Assembly (NCBI GenBank): GCA_014379905.1
Contig: JACMKX010000043.1
Span: 1 to 63,960, forward strand
DNA from: Ferruginibacter sp.
GTDB taxonomy: Bacteria > Bacteroidota > Bacteroidia > Chitinophagales > Chitinophagaceae
Length of the DNA: 63,960 nucleotides
Direction of reading: 5' to 3'
How positions within the stretch are numbered: the stretch's first letter is position 1; each line of letters opens with the position of its first letter. Under the pieces are notes generated by a model that was not told the origin of the DNA, did no database searches, and saw only the letters and a program-made list of their open reading frames with translations. This document shows, one piece after another, positions 1 through 9,059 of this stretch. Made by a program: the position numbers and the translations under genes.

Positions 1-3000
1 AATGCCCGGAAATGTATTATGGGCTTATTTTTACTATTGCTTTTTTCCGGCCTTCATCAAAATTTATGGGCCCAGTTAAACCCGGCAATCGACCTGTCAA
101 CTTATGTACGCGTTGGAAGATATGACCTGCCGGAACCTACCCGAACAACACCCCCGGCCGGCAGCCTGCTGGCACAGGAAGCTTCCGGTGTGGCGTACAA
201 TTACGATACACATAGTTTATTTATAGTGGCTGATGGCGGTACATCGGTAGTGCAGGTTTCAAAAACAGGCGCACTCATTAACTCGATGACCCTCGCTACA
301 GGCGGTAGCCCGCAGGGTACGGAATTCTACGATCCGGAAGGCATTACTTATGTGGGTAACGGCAAATTTGTAATGGCGGAAGAAAGAGACAGGCAGCTGG
401 TTTTATTTACCTATGCTGCCGGCACCACGCTCACAAGAGCAGCTACGCAAACGGTAAAATTGGGAACTTTTGCGCCCAATATTGGTATTGAAGGTCTTTC
501 CTATGATCCGCTTACAGGCGGATTTATTTGTGTAAAAGAAATATCCCCGATGGGTATCTTTCAAACAACTGTTGATTTTGCTAATGGTACGGCCAGCAAC
601 GGCTCACCCACTACAGCAAATTCTGTCAACCTTTTTGATCCGGCCTTAACCGGGTTTTCTGACCTGGCAGACGTTTATGCCTTATCAAATATTCCGGGTC
701 TTGCTTCCCTGCCAAATTACAGCAACCTGCTTGTGCTAAGCCAGCAGGACGGAAAAATTGTGAACATCAGTCGAGCAGGCGTAATTTCCAGCACACTTAC
801 TATTGTTTCTGATCCGGGTAATCCTTTGTCAGTACCCGATCAACAGCACGAAGGAATGGTAATGGACGAAGAAGGGGTTTTATATATTGTTAGTGAAAAT
901 GGTGGCGGCGATTTTGATCATCCGCAACTTTGGGTGTATGCGCCGTCTGCTGTTGCCAATCAACCTGCATCTTCCATAACCCTGCAAAACGCTGTGAGCA
1001 GTTTATTGGAAAATACTTCCACTATTTCCCGTGTTAAAGTGGCAGATATTTTAGTAACAGATGATGGGTTGGGAACCAACACAGTTAGTCTCTCCGGTGC
1101 AGATGCAACTTACTTTGAAATTTCCGGAAGCGAGCTGTTTATCAAGGCAAATATGGTACTTGATTTTGAAACAAAGCCCGGGTATAGTATTATAGTAAAC
1201 GTAGATGATATTACCGTTGGTACCACACCGGATGCAAATACTCCCTATACCCTGAATCTTATTGATGTTTTACTGGAAGATGCACCCGTAGCAAATATTG
1301 CTATTACTGAAGTAGCTCCCTGGTCGAGTGGTAATAGCCCCGTGGCAGCTGATTGGTTCGAAGTAACCAATAACAGCGGCGCTGCATTAAATATCAGCGG
1401 GTGGAAAATGGATGATGCTTCCAATTCTTTCGCTTCTTCTGTATTGCTTAATGGCATTACAAGTATTGCATCGGGCGAATCTGTTATCTTCCTTGAAACG
1501 GCTACACCGGAAATTACTATTCCATTGTTTATTAGTACCTGGTTTGGCAACAATCCTCCTGCCGGTTTGCAGGTAGGTAGCTACACCGGGGGCGGAGTAG
1601 GTTTAAGTACCGGCGGAGATGGCGTGAGTCTTTTTGATGCAGCTGGTATATTGCAGGCCAAAGTGAGTTTTGCGACGTCGCCTGCCGGACCTTACCCATC
1701 ATTTGACAATGGTGCAGGGCAGGATAATATTAGTATTACAAAAATGAGCGCAGTGGGTGTCAACGGTGCTTTTGCTGCTGTAAATGATGCAGCAGAGATT
1801 GGTTCACCCGGATCCATTGGAAAAATATTTATTTCGGAAATAGCCCCATGGTCAAGTGGGAACAGCCCGGTGGGGGCCGACTGGTTTGAAGTAACCAACA
1901 TGCGTGCAGCCCCGCTAAATATCACCGGCTGGAGAATGGATGATAATTCATTCAGCTTTGGATCATCCGTTGCATTAAATGGCATCACCAGTATTGCACC
2001 GGGCGAATCTGTTATCTTCCTGGAAAGTGCTGCAGCAGCTACTACTATTCCATTATTCCTAAATACCTGGTTTGGTGCAAATGTACCCGCAGGTTTACAG
2101 GTAGGAACTTATTCCGGTTCAGGAGTAGGCTTAAGTACAGGTGGTGATGGGGTAGCATTGTTTGACGCAGCAGGAAAAGAAAAAGCGAGGATCAGTTTTG
2201 GAGCTTCGCCAACCGGCCCGTATCCATCATTTGATAATAAAGCAGGGTTGAATAATGCCACCGTTACCCAATTAAGTGTGACAGGTGTGAACGGGGCTTT
2301 TGTTGCGCAGAATGATGCAGCAGAAATCGGTTCACCGGGTGTATTGGGAAGACTCTTTATTTCAGAAGTATCTCCATGGTCAAGCGGCAACAGCCCGGTA
2401 GGTGCAGACTGGTTTGAGATAACCAATACAAAAGCTACCCCGGTTACTATTACCGGTTGGAAAGTAGATGACAACTCCGGTTCTGCTGCTGCTGCTGTAG
2501 CGTTGAACGGTATTACCACTATTGCGCCGGGAGAATCTGTTATCTTCCTTGAAACGGCTACACCCGCTACTACCATTCCTTTATTCCTCAGCACATGGTT
2601 TGGAAACAACCCTCCCGCAGGCCTGCAGGTAGGAAGTTATACAGGAAGTGGAATTGGATTAAGTACAGGCGGCGATGAAGTAAATGTATACAACAGCTTT
2701 AACCAGTTGCAGGCAAGGGTTGTCTTCGGGGCATCTTCGCCGGTTGCGCCTTTCAGATCTTTTGATAATGCCGCAGCCATCAATAATACTACTATCTCCT
2801 TGTTAAGTGAAGTGGGCGTTAACGAAGCTTTCATTGCAGTAAATGATGTTGCTGAAATTGGTTCACCCGGTGTTACGGTGAGTGCCCCTTGTGTCGCTAT
2901 TACAGTAACTGCTACCGAAAGTATACCAGTGGCATGTAACGGCGGAACAGCTTCTATAGTGATAACAGCAAGTGGCGGATCTGCACCTTATACCGGTACC

Positions 3001-4086
3001 GGAACATTTACAGTAACAGCAGGTACTTATACCTATACGGTTACCGATGGTCGTGGTTGTTCCGGAACTACAACGATCACTGTAGCGGAACCAGCACTTT
3101 TACAGGCCTCTGCAACTGCAGCGCCTGTTGCATGTAATGCCACCAGTACAACCGTTACAGTAGCCGCCACAGGTGGCACTGCACCCTACACCGGTACAGG
3201 AACTTTTTCAAAAGGACCAGGAACCTGGAGCTTTACTGTTACTGATGCAAAAGGTTGCACGGCTACTACCACTATAGTAATCGTAGCTACTACCGGGGAA
3301 AATCCCTGCCCGGCCAAAACCCTGGTTTCAGCTAAAACATACAACCCGGTGAGCTATAATAATGCATCAGTAAATTTCTGCACACCCGCCACATACAGGG
3401 TACCTGCTGCCATTATCGTAACAGAAGGAAATGCAGGCAATCATTATGCAGAACTTACTTACACCACGCCTTCTAACCAGGTAATTACATTGTTGTACAG
3501 GGGAGCTTCCACACAGGCCAACCCGGGCAATATTTTCCAGGTTATACTTGGAAGACTGTGGATATTTAAAGGAGCCTATTTAAATTATAATGGTGCAACG
3601 CCTCCAAATCAACCTTCTTTAAATATGGGGATCGGCGATAATTTTACGGCAAAAAATATAACCCTGAAAGTAAACGGTTCTTCTGTTTACGGAAAAACAA
3701 AGGGTGGCGTTATCCTGATCAACTGGAGTTGCTTTGCTAACAGGTATTCTACAGGCGAACCAGATATAAGTGATGTGCCATCACTGGAAAACAAACAGCC
3801 ACTTACCGTAATTGAAGAAAAAATTTCACCGGTAAATGGTTTGAATGTAGTAGTGTTACCTAACCCTAGTAATACCGATTTCACCCTTGTGGTGAAAACA
3901 CCTGATGCAACCAGGCCGGTAATTATTAAAGTAACCGACATGAATGGCAGAACAATGAGTGCAGCACAAACTTCCGCCAACAGTACGATAAAAGTTGGAG
4001 ATGTTAAATGGAGCACCGGCGTTTATTTTGCAGATATAACACAAGGCAACGAACGTAGGGTAGTAAGACTGGTAAAAATAAAATGA
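1..4086 (+). CDS. Large secreted T9SS cargo protein with SdiA-regulated-like, lamin-tail and SprB repeats (5' end cut)
   Basis: The frame is open to the first base of the window. The first ATG (19) gives a hydrophobic stretch without positive charges, while the codons before it supply Arg-Lys, so the true start is probably upstream and the gene is partial. Numbering from base 19, the protein shows a signal peptide, a six-bladed SdiA-regulated/esterase-like propeller (about 30-310, with PEGITYVGNGKFVMAEE), a cadherin-like segment (about 320-410), three lamin-tail domains (429-604, 605-780, 781-956), two SprB-type repeats (about 960-1095), an unassigned region, and a type A T9SS sorting domain (about 1275-1355, starting VVLPNPSNTDF and ending VVRLVKIK). 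It is likely exported through the T9SS and held on or released from the surface. The substrate is unknown. A strong terminator follows. Confidence 0.9.
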   Translation, partial: NARKCIMGLFLLLLFSGLHQNLWAQLNPAIDLSTYVRVGRYDLPEPTRTTPPAGSLLAQEASGVAYNYDTHSLFIVADGGTSVVQVSKTGALINSMTLATGGSPQGTEFYDPEGITYVGNGKFVMAEERDRQLVLFTYAAGTTLTRAATQTVKLGTFAPNIGIEGLSYDPLTGGFICVKEISPMGIFQTTVDFANGTASNGSPTTANSVNLFDPALTGFSDLADVYALSNIPGLASLPNYSNLLVLSQQDGKIVNISRAGVISSTLTIVSDPGNPLSVPDQQHEGMVMDEEGVLYIVSENGGGDFDHPQLWVYAPSAVANQPASSITLQNAVSSLLENTSTISRVKVADILVTDDGLGTNTVSLSGADATYFEISGSELFIKANMVLDFETKPGYSIIVNVDDITVGTTPDANTPYTLNLIDVLLEDAPVANIAITEVAPWSSGNSPVAADWFEVTNNSGAALNISGWKMDDASNSFASSVLLNGITSIASGESVIFLETATPEITIPLFISTWFGNNPPAGLQVGSYTGGGVGLSTGGDGVSLFDAAGILQAKVSFATSPAGPYPSFDNGAGQDNISITKMSAVGVNGAFAAVNDAAEIGSPGSIGKIFISEIAPWSSGNSPVGADWFEVTNMRAAPLNITGWRMDDNSFSFGSSVALNGITSIAPGESVIFLESAAAATTIPLFLNTWFGANVPAGLQVGTYSGSGVGLSTGGDGVALFDAAGKEKARISFGASPTGPYPSFDNKAGLNNATVTQLSVTGVNGAFVAQNDAAEIGSPGVLGRLFISEVSPWSSGNSPVGADWFEITNTKATPVTITGWKVDDNSGSAAAAVALNGITTIAPGESVIFLETATPATTIPLFLSTWFGNNPPAGLQVGSYTGSGIGLSTGGDEVNVYNSFNQLQARVVFGASSPVAPFRSFDNAAAINNTTISLLSEVGVNEAFIAVNDVAEIGSPGVTVSAPCVAITVTATESIPVACNGGTASIVITASGGSAPYTGTGTFTVTAGTYTYTVTDGRGCSGTTTITVAEPALLQASATAAPVACNATSTTVTVAATGGTAPYTGTGTFSKGPGTWSFTVTDAKGCTATTTIVIVATTGENPCPAKTLVSAKTYNPVSYNNASVNFCTPATYRVPAAIIVTEGNAGNHYAELTYTTPSNQVITLLYRGASTQANPGNIFQVILGRLWIFKGAYLNYNGATPPNQPSLNMGIGDNFTAKNITLKVNGSSVYGKTKGGVILINWSCFANRYSTGEPDISDVPSLENKQPLTVIEEKISPVNGLNVVVLPNPSNTDFTLVVKTPDATRPVIIKVTDMNGRTMSAAQTSANSTIKVGDVKWSTGVYFADITQGNERRVVRLVKIK
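1303..2886 (+). repeat. Three in-frame 528-nt tandem repeats encoding lamin-tail domains
   Basis: Equivalent codons (Ile-Ser/Thr-Glu before APWSSGNSP) start at 1303, 1831 and 2359, exactly 528 nt (176 codons) apart both times. Each unit carries SSGNSP, ADWFEVTN, GITSIAPGESVIFLE and GLSTGGD motifs. The units differ at many synonymous and some non-synonymous sites, so the duplications are not recent, yet no length change has accumulated. Confidence 0.9.
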
Positions 4087-4105
4087 TCAGAAAATAAGGA
4101 CAGAT

Positions 4106-4138
4106 AAAAGGAGGCTGAATTTTCAGCCTCCTTTTTTT
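4106..4138 (+). terminator. Rho-independent terminator
   Basis: The stem GGAGGCTGAA (4110-4119) pairs with TTCAGCCTCC (4122-4131), extended by four A-T pairs, and is followed by seven T. It lies 20 bases after the stop of the large T9SS gene. Confidence 0.9.
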
Positions 4139-4247
4139 AGGTGAGTAACCGCCATCCGGTGACTCAACTGGAAAAATATTAACTTCTTTAGGCATGCTCC
4201 TTGTTTTACACAGGAGGTCAACCTATTCAAGAATTAAATACCTGGTC

Positions 4248-4943
4248 ATGAAATTTTTATCAATTATAGGGTTACTTTGTAGCTTTATTGCTGCATCTGC
4301 CCAAACCACACCTGCGCCACCCTATTACCCGGCTCCTTCACCGGCTTACAATCCCCCGCCAACCAACGGAACGCCCATGGTAAAGAACCCGGTTGAAAAC
4401 AACAACCCGAGTGTACAGGCGAGTATACCTATATTAAACAAGCCATCGGGCCTCGAATCAGACCTGACAGGAAATGTAGTTCCTCCTGCCAACAGGATCA
4501 TTTATAATAATTCCCAACAGAACACCGCTTCAAAAAACGTAGCTACCGAAGGCACAGCCAATGCTCCCACAGTAGTAGCCGCTACCAGCATTTCATCTGA
4601 TACTGTGTTGCGTACGCCTGCAAATGTTGCAACAACCGGATCAACAAGTCCTGTGGTTAATACAACTGTTATTTATAATAACACTACCGGAACAGATGTT
4701 AGCAGGGTTGCAGATAAAACCGTATTGGCAACAAACACTAATGGTAATACATATCCTGTAAGGCAGACTTATATTTCAGAACAGGTGGTAAACAAGTTTA
4801 AATCCTTGTATGGAGAAAATTTGTATGATATAAGACAGGTACGTTATAGTGGTAAGAACACCATTTACATTATTCGTACAATGAAGCAAGGGTTATTTAG
4901 TACCATGTACCTGGATGAGAATGGGGAACTAGTTCAACAATAA
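4248..4943 (+). CDS. Secreted Pro/Asn/Thr-rich protein of unknown function
   Basis: The start at 4248 is chosen because it opens a clean signal peptide (MKFLSIIGLLCSFIAASAQ); an in-frame ATG at 4194 would add a poor N-terminus. The mature protein has a proline-rich first 35 residues (PPYYPAPSPAY), a low-complexity Asn/Thr/Val middle, and a folded-looking C-terminus of about 60 residues (YISEQVVNKFKSLYGENLYDIRQVRY) that resembles a small PepSY-like alpha/beta unit, though this is only an impression. It is probably periplasmic or surface exposed. It stands alone and has its own terminator. I do not recognise the family. Confidence 0.8.
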   Translation: MKFLSIIGLLCSFIAASAQTTPAPPYYPAPSPAYNPPPTNGTPMVKNPVENNNPSVQASIPILNKPSGLESDLTGNVVPPANRIIYNNSQQNTASKNVATEGTANAPTVVAATSISSDTVLRTPANVATTGSTSPVVNTTVIYNNTTGTDVSRVADKTVLATNTNGNTYPVRQTYISEQVVNKFKSLYGENLYDIRQVRYSGKNTIYIIRTMKQGLFSTMYLDENGELVQQ

Positions 4944-4966
4944 ATAAATTGTAGCAGCTATAATTT

Positions 4967-4995
4967 AAACCGTGCAAACCATGCACGGTTTTTTT
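4967..4995 (+). terminator. Rho-independent terminator
   Basis: Stem AAACCGTGCA (4967-4976), loop AACCA, stem TGCACGGTTT (4982-4991), then a T run. It ends the Pro/Asn-rich gene. Confidence 0.9.
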
Positions 4996-5152
4996 ATACA
5001 CAAGAAAAGGATATTTTTATGACATGGTTTATCAGGTTTGAAAAAAGGCAGTATCATTGACGCATTATACGGCATTTTCCCTTGTAATACATTTGACAAG
5101 TATGACAACTAATTTCTTGCTTTTTAACGAAATGACCAAATAGAAAAATGCT

Positions 5153-5175
5153 GTCAGGCTGAGCCTGTTGAAGTC
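5153..5175 (-). repeat. Interspersed repeat copy (CTTCGACAAGCTC-type)
   Basis: The reverse complement of this stretch is a diverged copy of the element CTTCGACAAGCTCAGCCTGA; another copy is at 61744-61756 in the opposite orientation. It lies in the 310-base gap 4944-5253, which otherwise holds only the terminator and the upstream region of the LuxR gene. Confidence 0.5.
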
Positions 5176-5253
5176 GGTATTGTGTATTCCTATTATATTT
5201 TTATACATTTCGTCAATGATCATTACAAAAAACAATTTTCACTTATTAACCAA

Positions 5254-5739
5254 ATGATCTTTTTAAAAAAATATAAAACCCTTATTATTTACAGCATTTC
5301 ACTTGCCTTGCTTTTCCTGTTACTCAAACTGGGCGAATACCGGCTGCTTATCATTGATCATAGTTTTGAAATATATGCCGGCAGTATCGCCTTGCTTTTT
5401 TTACTGCTGGGGATCTGGCTATCCCGCAGGATCTTCGCCCCAAAAAAAGAGATCAGTATTATTGAAACAGAAAAGATTGTAGAGAAGCAGGTATTTATCA
5501 CAGCGCCGGTACCTTTTGTATTGAATGAAAAAGCACTCTCCGCTACAGATATCAGCAGCCGCGAACTGGAAGTGCTGGAACTTATTGCAAAAGGAATGAG
5601 TAACCAGGAAATTGCAGGAAGCTTGTTTTTATCCGTCAGCACCATCAAAACCCATATTGCTAATCTTTTTTTCAAACTGGAAGTGACCCGGCGGACACAG
5701 GCAGTGGAAAAAGCAAAAAAGCTTTCGATTATTCCTTAA
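5254..5739 (+). CDS. Membrane-anchored LuxR-type transcriptional regulator
   Basis: The start at 5254 (MIFLKKYKTL) places two positive residues before the first membrane helix; a longer in-frame start at 5182 would add an unlikely hydrophilic head. The 161-residue protein has two membrane helices (about 8-27 and 42-60), a short linker, and a C-terminal LuxR/GerE helix-turn-helix (about 97-158: SSRELEVLELIAKGMSNQEIA, then VSTIKTHIANLFFKL). There is no receiver or ligand domain, so sensing must be by the membrane segment or a partner. The DUF4199 membrane gene 120 bases downstream is the obvious candidate. Duplicated operator-like sites lie between the two genes. Confidence 0.88.
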   Translation: MIFLKKYKTLIIYSISLALLFLLLKLGEYRLLIIDHSFEIYAGSIALLFLLLGIWLSRRIFAPKKEISIIETEKIVEKQVFITAPVPFVLNEKALSATDISSRELEVLELIAKGMSNQEIAGSLFLSVSTIKTHIANLFFKLEVTRRTQAVEKAKKLSIIP

Positions 5740-5745
5740 CCATCC

Positions 5746-5797
5746 TACTTTGGTATGAAATAATGCGTTTATCATTATAATTCATACTTAAGTATGA
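5746..5797. promoter_or_regulatory. Twin operator-like sites TACTTNNGTATGA
   Basis: The 13-mer TACTTNNGTATGA occurs at 5746-5758 and again at 5785-5797. The second copy is the core of a perfect 16-bp palindrome (5782-5797, TCATACTTAAGTATGA). The two are 39 bp apart, between the LuxR-type gene and the DUF4199 gene. This suggests binding sites for a dimeric regulator, most simply the adjacent LuxR protein. Confidence 0.55.
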
Positions 5798-5858
5798 GCC
5801 GTTTTACCTGCCGCTGCCGCATCTTAGCAGCATTAAATCATCTTACAAAAAAAATCAT

Positions 5859-6401
5859 ATGAAAAAGGTTGTTTTAAAGTATGGGCTCATCGGGGGACTT
5901 ATTGTTGGAGTCATAATGCTCACCGGAACTTTGTATTGCGTTAATTCGGGCAATTTTGAAGGCAGCATGGTAATAGGGTATGCATCCATGATACTTGCCT
6001 TCTCTTTGATCTTTGTTGCCGTTAAGCAGGTAAGAGACAAACAGTATGGAGGCATCATAAGTTTTGGAAAAGCTTTTAAAACTGCGTTGCTGGTTACGCT
6101 GGTTACTTCCACTGTGTATGTGATAGTCTGGCTGTTATGTTACTATTTTTTCATACCGGACTTTATGGATCAGTACACTGGTCATATGATGGATAAGGCG
6201 AGAAGCGAAGGACTGAGTGCAGCAGCTTTATCGGAAAAATCGGCGCAAATGGAACAATATAAAGAAATGTATAAAAACCCGGTGTTGGTCGTATTATTCA
6301 CTTATGTAGAAATATTGCCGGTGGGCTTGCTGGTTAGTTTGGTGGCAGCTTTAATTTTAAAGAAAAAAAATACGGAAACAGTATTGATTAATGCTGCTTA
6401 A
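5859..6401 (+). CDS. DUF4199 membrane protein
   Basis: The 180-residue protein has four predicted membrane helices (about 5-28, 38-55, 78-100 and 142-167), with a polar loop of about 45 residues between the last two, the usual DUF4199 layout. The fragments GGIISFGKAFKTALLVT and KNPVLVVLFTYVEILPVGLLVSL are typical of the family, which is found mainly in Bacteroidota and has no established function. It follows the membrane-anchored LuxR gene and ends at a bidirectional terminator. Confidence 0.85.
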   Translation: MKKVVLKYGLIGGLIVGVIMLTGTLYCVNSGNFEGSMVIGYASMILAFSLIFVAVKQVRDKQYGGIISFGKAFKTALLVTLVTSTVYVIVWLLCYYFFIPDFMDQYTGHMMDKARSEGLSAAALSEKSAQMEQYKEMYKNPVLVVLFTYVEILPVGLLVSLVAALILKKKNTETVLINAA

Positions 6402-6421
6402 CGTAATCGATTATCATTGAT

Positions 6422-6449
6422 AAAAAAACCGGCCATAGCCGGTTTTTTT
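6422..6449. terminator. Bidirectional terminator
   Basis: Stem AAAAAAACCGGC (6422-6433), loop CATA, stem GCCGGTTTTTTT (6438-6449). The symmetric A and T runs serve both the DUF4199 gene (+) and the small lipoprotein (-). Confidence 0.9.
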
Positions 6450-6456
6450 ATATCTT

Positions 6457-6675
6457 TTATTTCAAACTATCCGGCGTTGTCGGATCATTGGGATCTGCCA
6501 GTTTTTTATCCAGCATCTTCGTGCTATCGGCTATTTCTTTAGCTCTTTTATCCGCTTCAGAATTGGTAGTGGTGGTAGCATCCTGGGTGGTTGTACTACT
6601 TTCTTCTTTGCCGGCATTTTCGGAGCAGGCTGCCATACAGATGGCAACACATGCAATTGATAGTAATTTTTTCAT
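6457..6675 (-). CDS. Small lipoprotein
   Basis: The 72-residue protein has a lipoprotein signal (MKKLLSIACVAICMAAC) with the acylated cysteine at 17, followed by a Ser/Thr/Glu/Asp-rich, probably unstructured tail ending DPNDPTTPDSLK. It is probably anchored in a membrane facing the periplasm. Nothing indicates a specific role. The terminator just past its stop supports it being a real gene. Confidence 0.75.
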   Translation of the reverse strand: MKKLLSIACVAICMAACSENAGKEESSTTTQDATTTTNSEADKRAKEIADSTKMLDKKLADPNDPTTPDSLK

Positions 6676-6833
6676 TGATTGTTGTTTTATTTAAAGGGAA
6701 TGTACTCAATTTTCCGGCCAGTAAATGATCGGTAAAGCTCCGGAACTTCATTTTGGATACAATAAGTGTTGGTTTGGATAGCTGCATTTATAAATTGTGC
6801 TGCAACTTTGCTTATCACTTTAAAATAAAAATT

Positions 6834-7844
6834 ATGAGTTCAATAAAAAAAGTAGCATTGGGTGGCCAGGGGCTAATTGTTCCCGTACAGGGACTGGGTT
6901 GCATGGGTATGAGCCAGATTGCCGGCAATGATATTTATGGCAAGGCTGATGACATAACTTCCATCGCCACCATTCATCGTTCCCTGGAGCTTGGAGGTAA
7001 TTTTTTAGATACGGCAGATCTCTATGGCCCGTTGCACAATGAACGATTGGTGGCCCGCGCAATTAAAGGCAACAGGGATGCCTATATTATTGCCACTAAG
7101 TTTGGTTTTGAAATAGATGGTAAAGGGGATCTTACCTGGAAAATCAATGGCCAGCCCTCTTATGTAAAAAAAGCGGTGGAGCGCTCGTTACAAAATTTGG
7201 GAACTGATTATATTGACCTTTATTATTTACATCGCCTTGATCCCGATACGCCTGTAGAAGAAACGGTGGGCGCCATGGCCAACCTGGTGAAAGAAGGAAA
7301 AGTAAAATACATCGGGCTTTCGGAAGTATCTGCAGCCACCATAAAAAAAGCGCATGCTGTGCACCCCCTCACCGCCATTCAAACAGAATATTCTTTGTTT
7401 GAAAGAGGAGCAGAGGAAGCAGGCATTATGGAGGCATTACAAGAAATGGGAATTGGTTTTGTTGCTTACTCACCATTGAGCAGGGGTTTTTTAAACGGGC
7501 AGATAAAATCACCGGAAGATTTTCCTGAAAATGATTTCAGGAGAACCATACCAAGATTCCAGGGAGAAAATTTTTATAAAAACCTGGAATTGGTAAACGC
7601 CATACAGGCAATGGCAGGTGCCAAAGGCATTACAGCTTCACAACTGGCGCTGGCCTGGGTGATGGCAAAAGGAGCTATATCCATACCGGGAACCAAAAGA
7701 ATAAAATACATTGAAGAAAATATTGCTGCGGCAGCTGTTTCATTAAATGAAGCTGAAATGCAGCAGCTGGAGCAAATAGTACCATTAGGCGTATCAACAG
7801 GTGAAAGATACGATGAATCGGGAATGCGTATGATCAACCAATAA
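6834..7844 (+). CDS. Aldo/keto reductase
   Basis: The start at 6834 gives [14 protein letters not shown]; an in-frame ATG at 6753 would add 27 residues not typical of the family. The 336-residue protein has the AKR tetrad D59, Y64 (in [11 protein letters not shown]), K89 (IATKFG) and H133 ([19 protein letters not shown]). The C-terminal NADP-binding segment contains [19 protein letters not shown]. It resembles the YakC-like branch of cytoplasmic NADPH-dependent reductases with broad aldehyde substrates. The AraC-type regulator 58 bases downstream is probably its regulator. Confidence 0.93.
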   Translation: MSSIKKVALGGQGLIVPVQGLGCMGMSQIAGNDIYGKADDITSIATIHRSLELGGNFLDTADLYGPLHNERLVARAIKGNRDAYIIATKFGFEIDGKGDLTWKINGQPSYVKKAVERSLQNLGTDYIDLYYLHRLDPDTPVEETVGAMANLVKEGKVKYIGLSEVSAATIKKAHAVHPLTAIQTEYSLFERGAEEAGIMEALQEMGIGFVAYSPLSRGFLNGQIKSPEDFPENDFRRTIPRFQGENFYKNLELVNAIQAMAGAKGITASQLALAWVMAKGAISIPGTKRIKYIEENIAAAAVSLNEAEMQQLEQIVPLGVSTGERYDESGMRMINQ

Positions 7845-7849
7845 TAAGC

Positions 7850-7888
7850 AAGGCGGGAAGCGTTAACTTTGCAGTGGCCTCCCGCCTT
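7850..7888. promoter_or_regulatory. Inverted repeat with embedded -7-like element
   Basis: AAGGCGGGA (7850-7858) and TCCCGCCTT (7880-7888) form a 9-bp stem around a 21-base loop that contains TAACTTTG (7864-7871), which matches the Bacteroidota -7 consensus TAnnTTTG. It could be a terminator for the reductase, an operator over the AraC promoter, or both. No matching -33 element is clear. Confidence 0.4.
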
Positions 7889-7902
7889 AATATTTTAATA
7901 CA

Positions 7903-8820
7903 ATGAAGAAGCCAGCCCATAGCCCTCATATTATCAACAGCATTTCCGAATGGCACCGGTTTTTTAATATGCCCAAGCCTGAACATCCGCTCATTAGTTT
8001 AGTCAGGCATGAGGCTATTCAACATATCAACCCGGAGCATACCAAAGGTTTTGTGATTAACTTTTATATCATCTCTATCAAAAAAAGTTTTAAGGGTAAG
8101 ATGCGGTATGGCAAAAACTATTATGATTTTGATGAAGGAACCATGGGTTTTATATCGCCGGGGCAGGTGATCAATGTAGATGATGATGCATCCCGGGACT
8201 GCCTTGGCTGGTCGCTGATGTTTCATCCCGACCTGATCCGGCATTATGCTTTAGGGAAAAATATCAAAGATCTTGGCTTCTTCTCTTATGCAGTAAATGA
8301 AGCCTTGCACCTGTCTGATAAAGAAGATGCGATGATTGAATCGCTGATAAAAAATGTGGAACAGGAATACCATTCTTCTATTGATCATTACAGCCAGGAT
8401 GTGATGGTAGCGCACCTGGAATTGTTGCTCAGTTATGCCAACCGGTTTTACAACAGGCAATTCATTACCCGCAAACCGGCGGCCAATGACCTGCTGGCAA
8501 AAATGGATGAATTATTAACGGCTCACTTTAATGGCGGGGTGGCCGACACCGGATTGCCCACGGTACAGTTTTTATCTGAACAATTAAATGTTTCTGCCAG
8601 TTACCTGGGCGATATGTTGCGGTCGCTTACGGGCCAAAATACGCAGCAGCATATTCATAATAAATTAATAGAAAAGGCGAAGGAAGTATTATCCACAACG
8701 TCTTTATCAGTGAGTGAAATTGCTTACCAGCTTGGCTTTGAATACCCGCAGTCTTTCAATAAATTATTTAAAAGTAAAACGCACCTGTCGCCGCTGGAGT
8801 TTAGGAATTCGTTTAATTGA
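7903..8820 (+). CDS. AraC-family transcriptional regulator
   Basis: The 305-residue protein has a cupin-like N-terminal sensor region (about 30-190, with NYYDFDEGTMGFISPGQ) and a C-terminal AraC double helix-turn-helix (about 205-303; PTVQFLSEQLNVSASYLGDML and SVSEIAYQLGFEYPQSFNKLFK). These regulators commonly control an adjacent oxidoreductase, and here an aldo/keto reductase lies just upstream on the same strand. The effector is unknown. Confidence 0.92.
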   Translation: MKKPAHSPHIINSISEWHRFFNMPKPEHPLISLVRHEAIQHINPEHTKGFVINFYIISIKKSFKGKMRYGKNYYDFDEGTMGFISPGQVINVDDDASRDCLGWSLMFHPDLIRHYALGKNIKDLGFFSYAVNEALHLSDKEDAMIESLIKNVEQEYHSSIDHYSQDVMVAHLELLLSYANRFYNRQFITRKPAANDLLAKMDELLTAHFNGGVADTGLPTVQFLSEQLNVSASYLGDMLRSLTGQNTQQHIHNKLIEKAKEVLSTTSLSVSEIAYQLGFEYPQSFNKLFKSKTHLSPLEFRNSFN

Positions 8821-8995
8821 AACGGTTATGTGCTGCAACATGCAAATAAGTATTCATTATATAAATTGTTAGCTGATTTGTGTCCTTAGTCGGCTCAAGT
8901 ACTCTGATAATTTCAATTCCAAAATTTGCTTTTTTAATGTATTGTACAAGGGCATTATCCAGGTTTTGTACCTATAGCAACAACCTCACCTTCTT
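8815..8995 (-). pseudogene. Possible frameshifted gene relic
   Basis: On the minus strand, one frame reads IQEGEVVAIGTKPG then stops. Shifting frame at the Pro-Gly codons gives DNALVQYIKKANFGIEIIRV and on to about 50 residues before a stop inside the 3' end of the AraC gene. The combined reading looks protein-like but I recognise no family. It could be chance. The rest of the 239-base gap 8821-9059 shows nothing else. Confidence 0.25.
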
Positions 8996-9059
8996 GTATC
9001 TTTATTGATTAACATTTGAGCAATTCTATTCAACGTTACGCATAGGGGGAAATTGCTTT

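Noticed and set aside
1245..2834. Regularly spaced antisense open frames across the lamin-tail repeats
   Set aside because: They recur because the sense repeats recur; the antisense readings carry no signal or domain.
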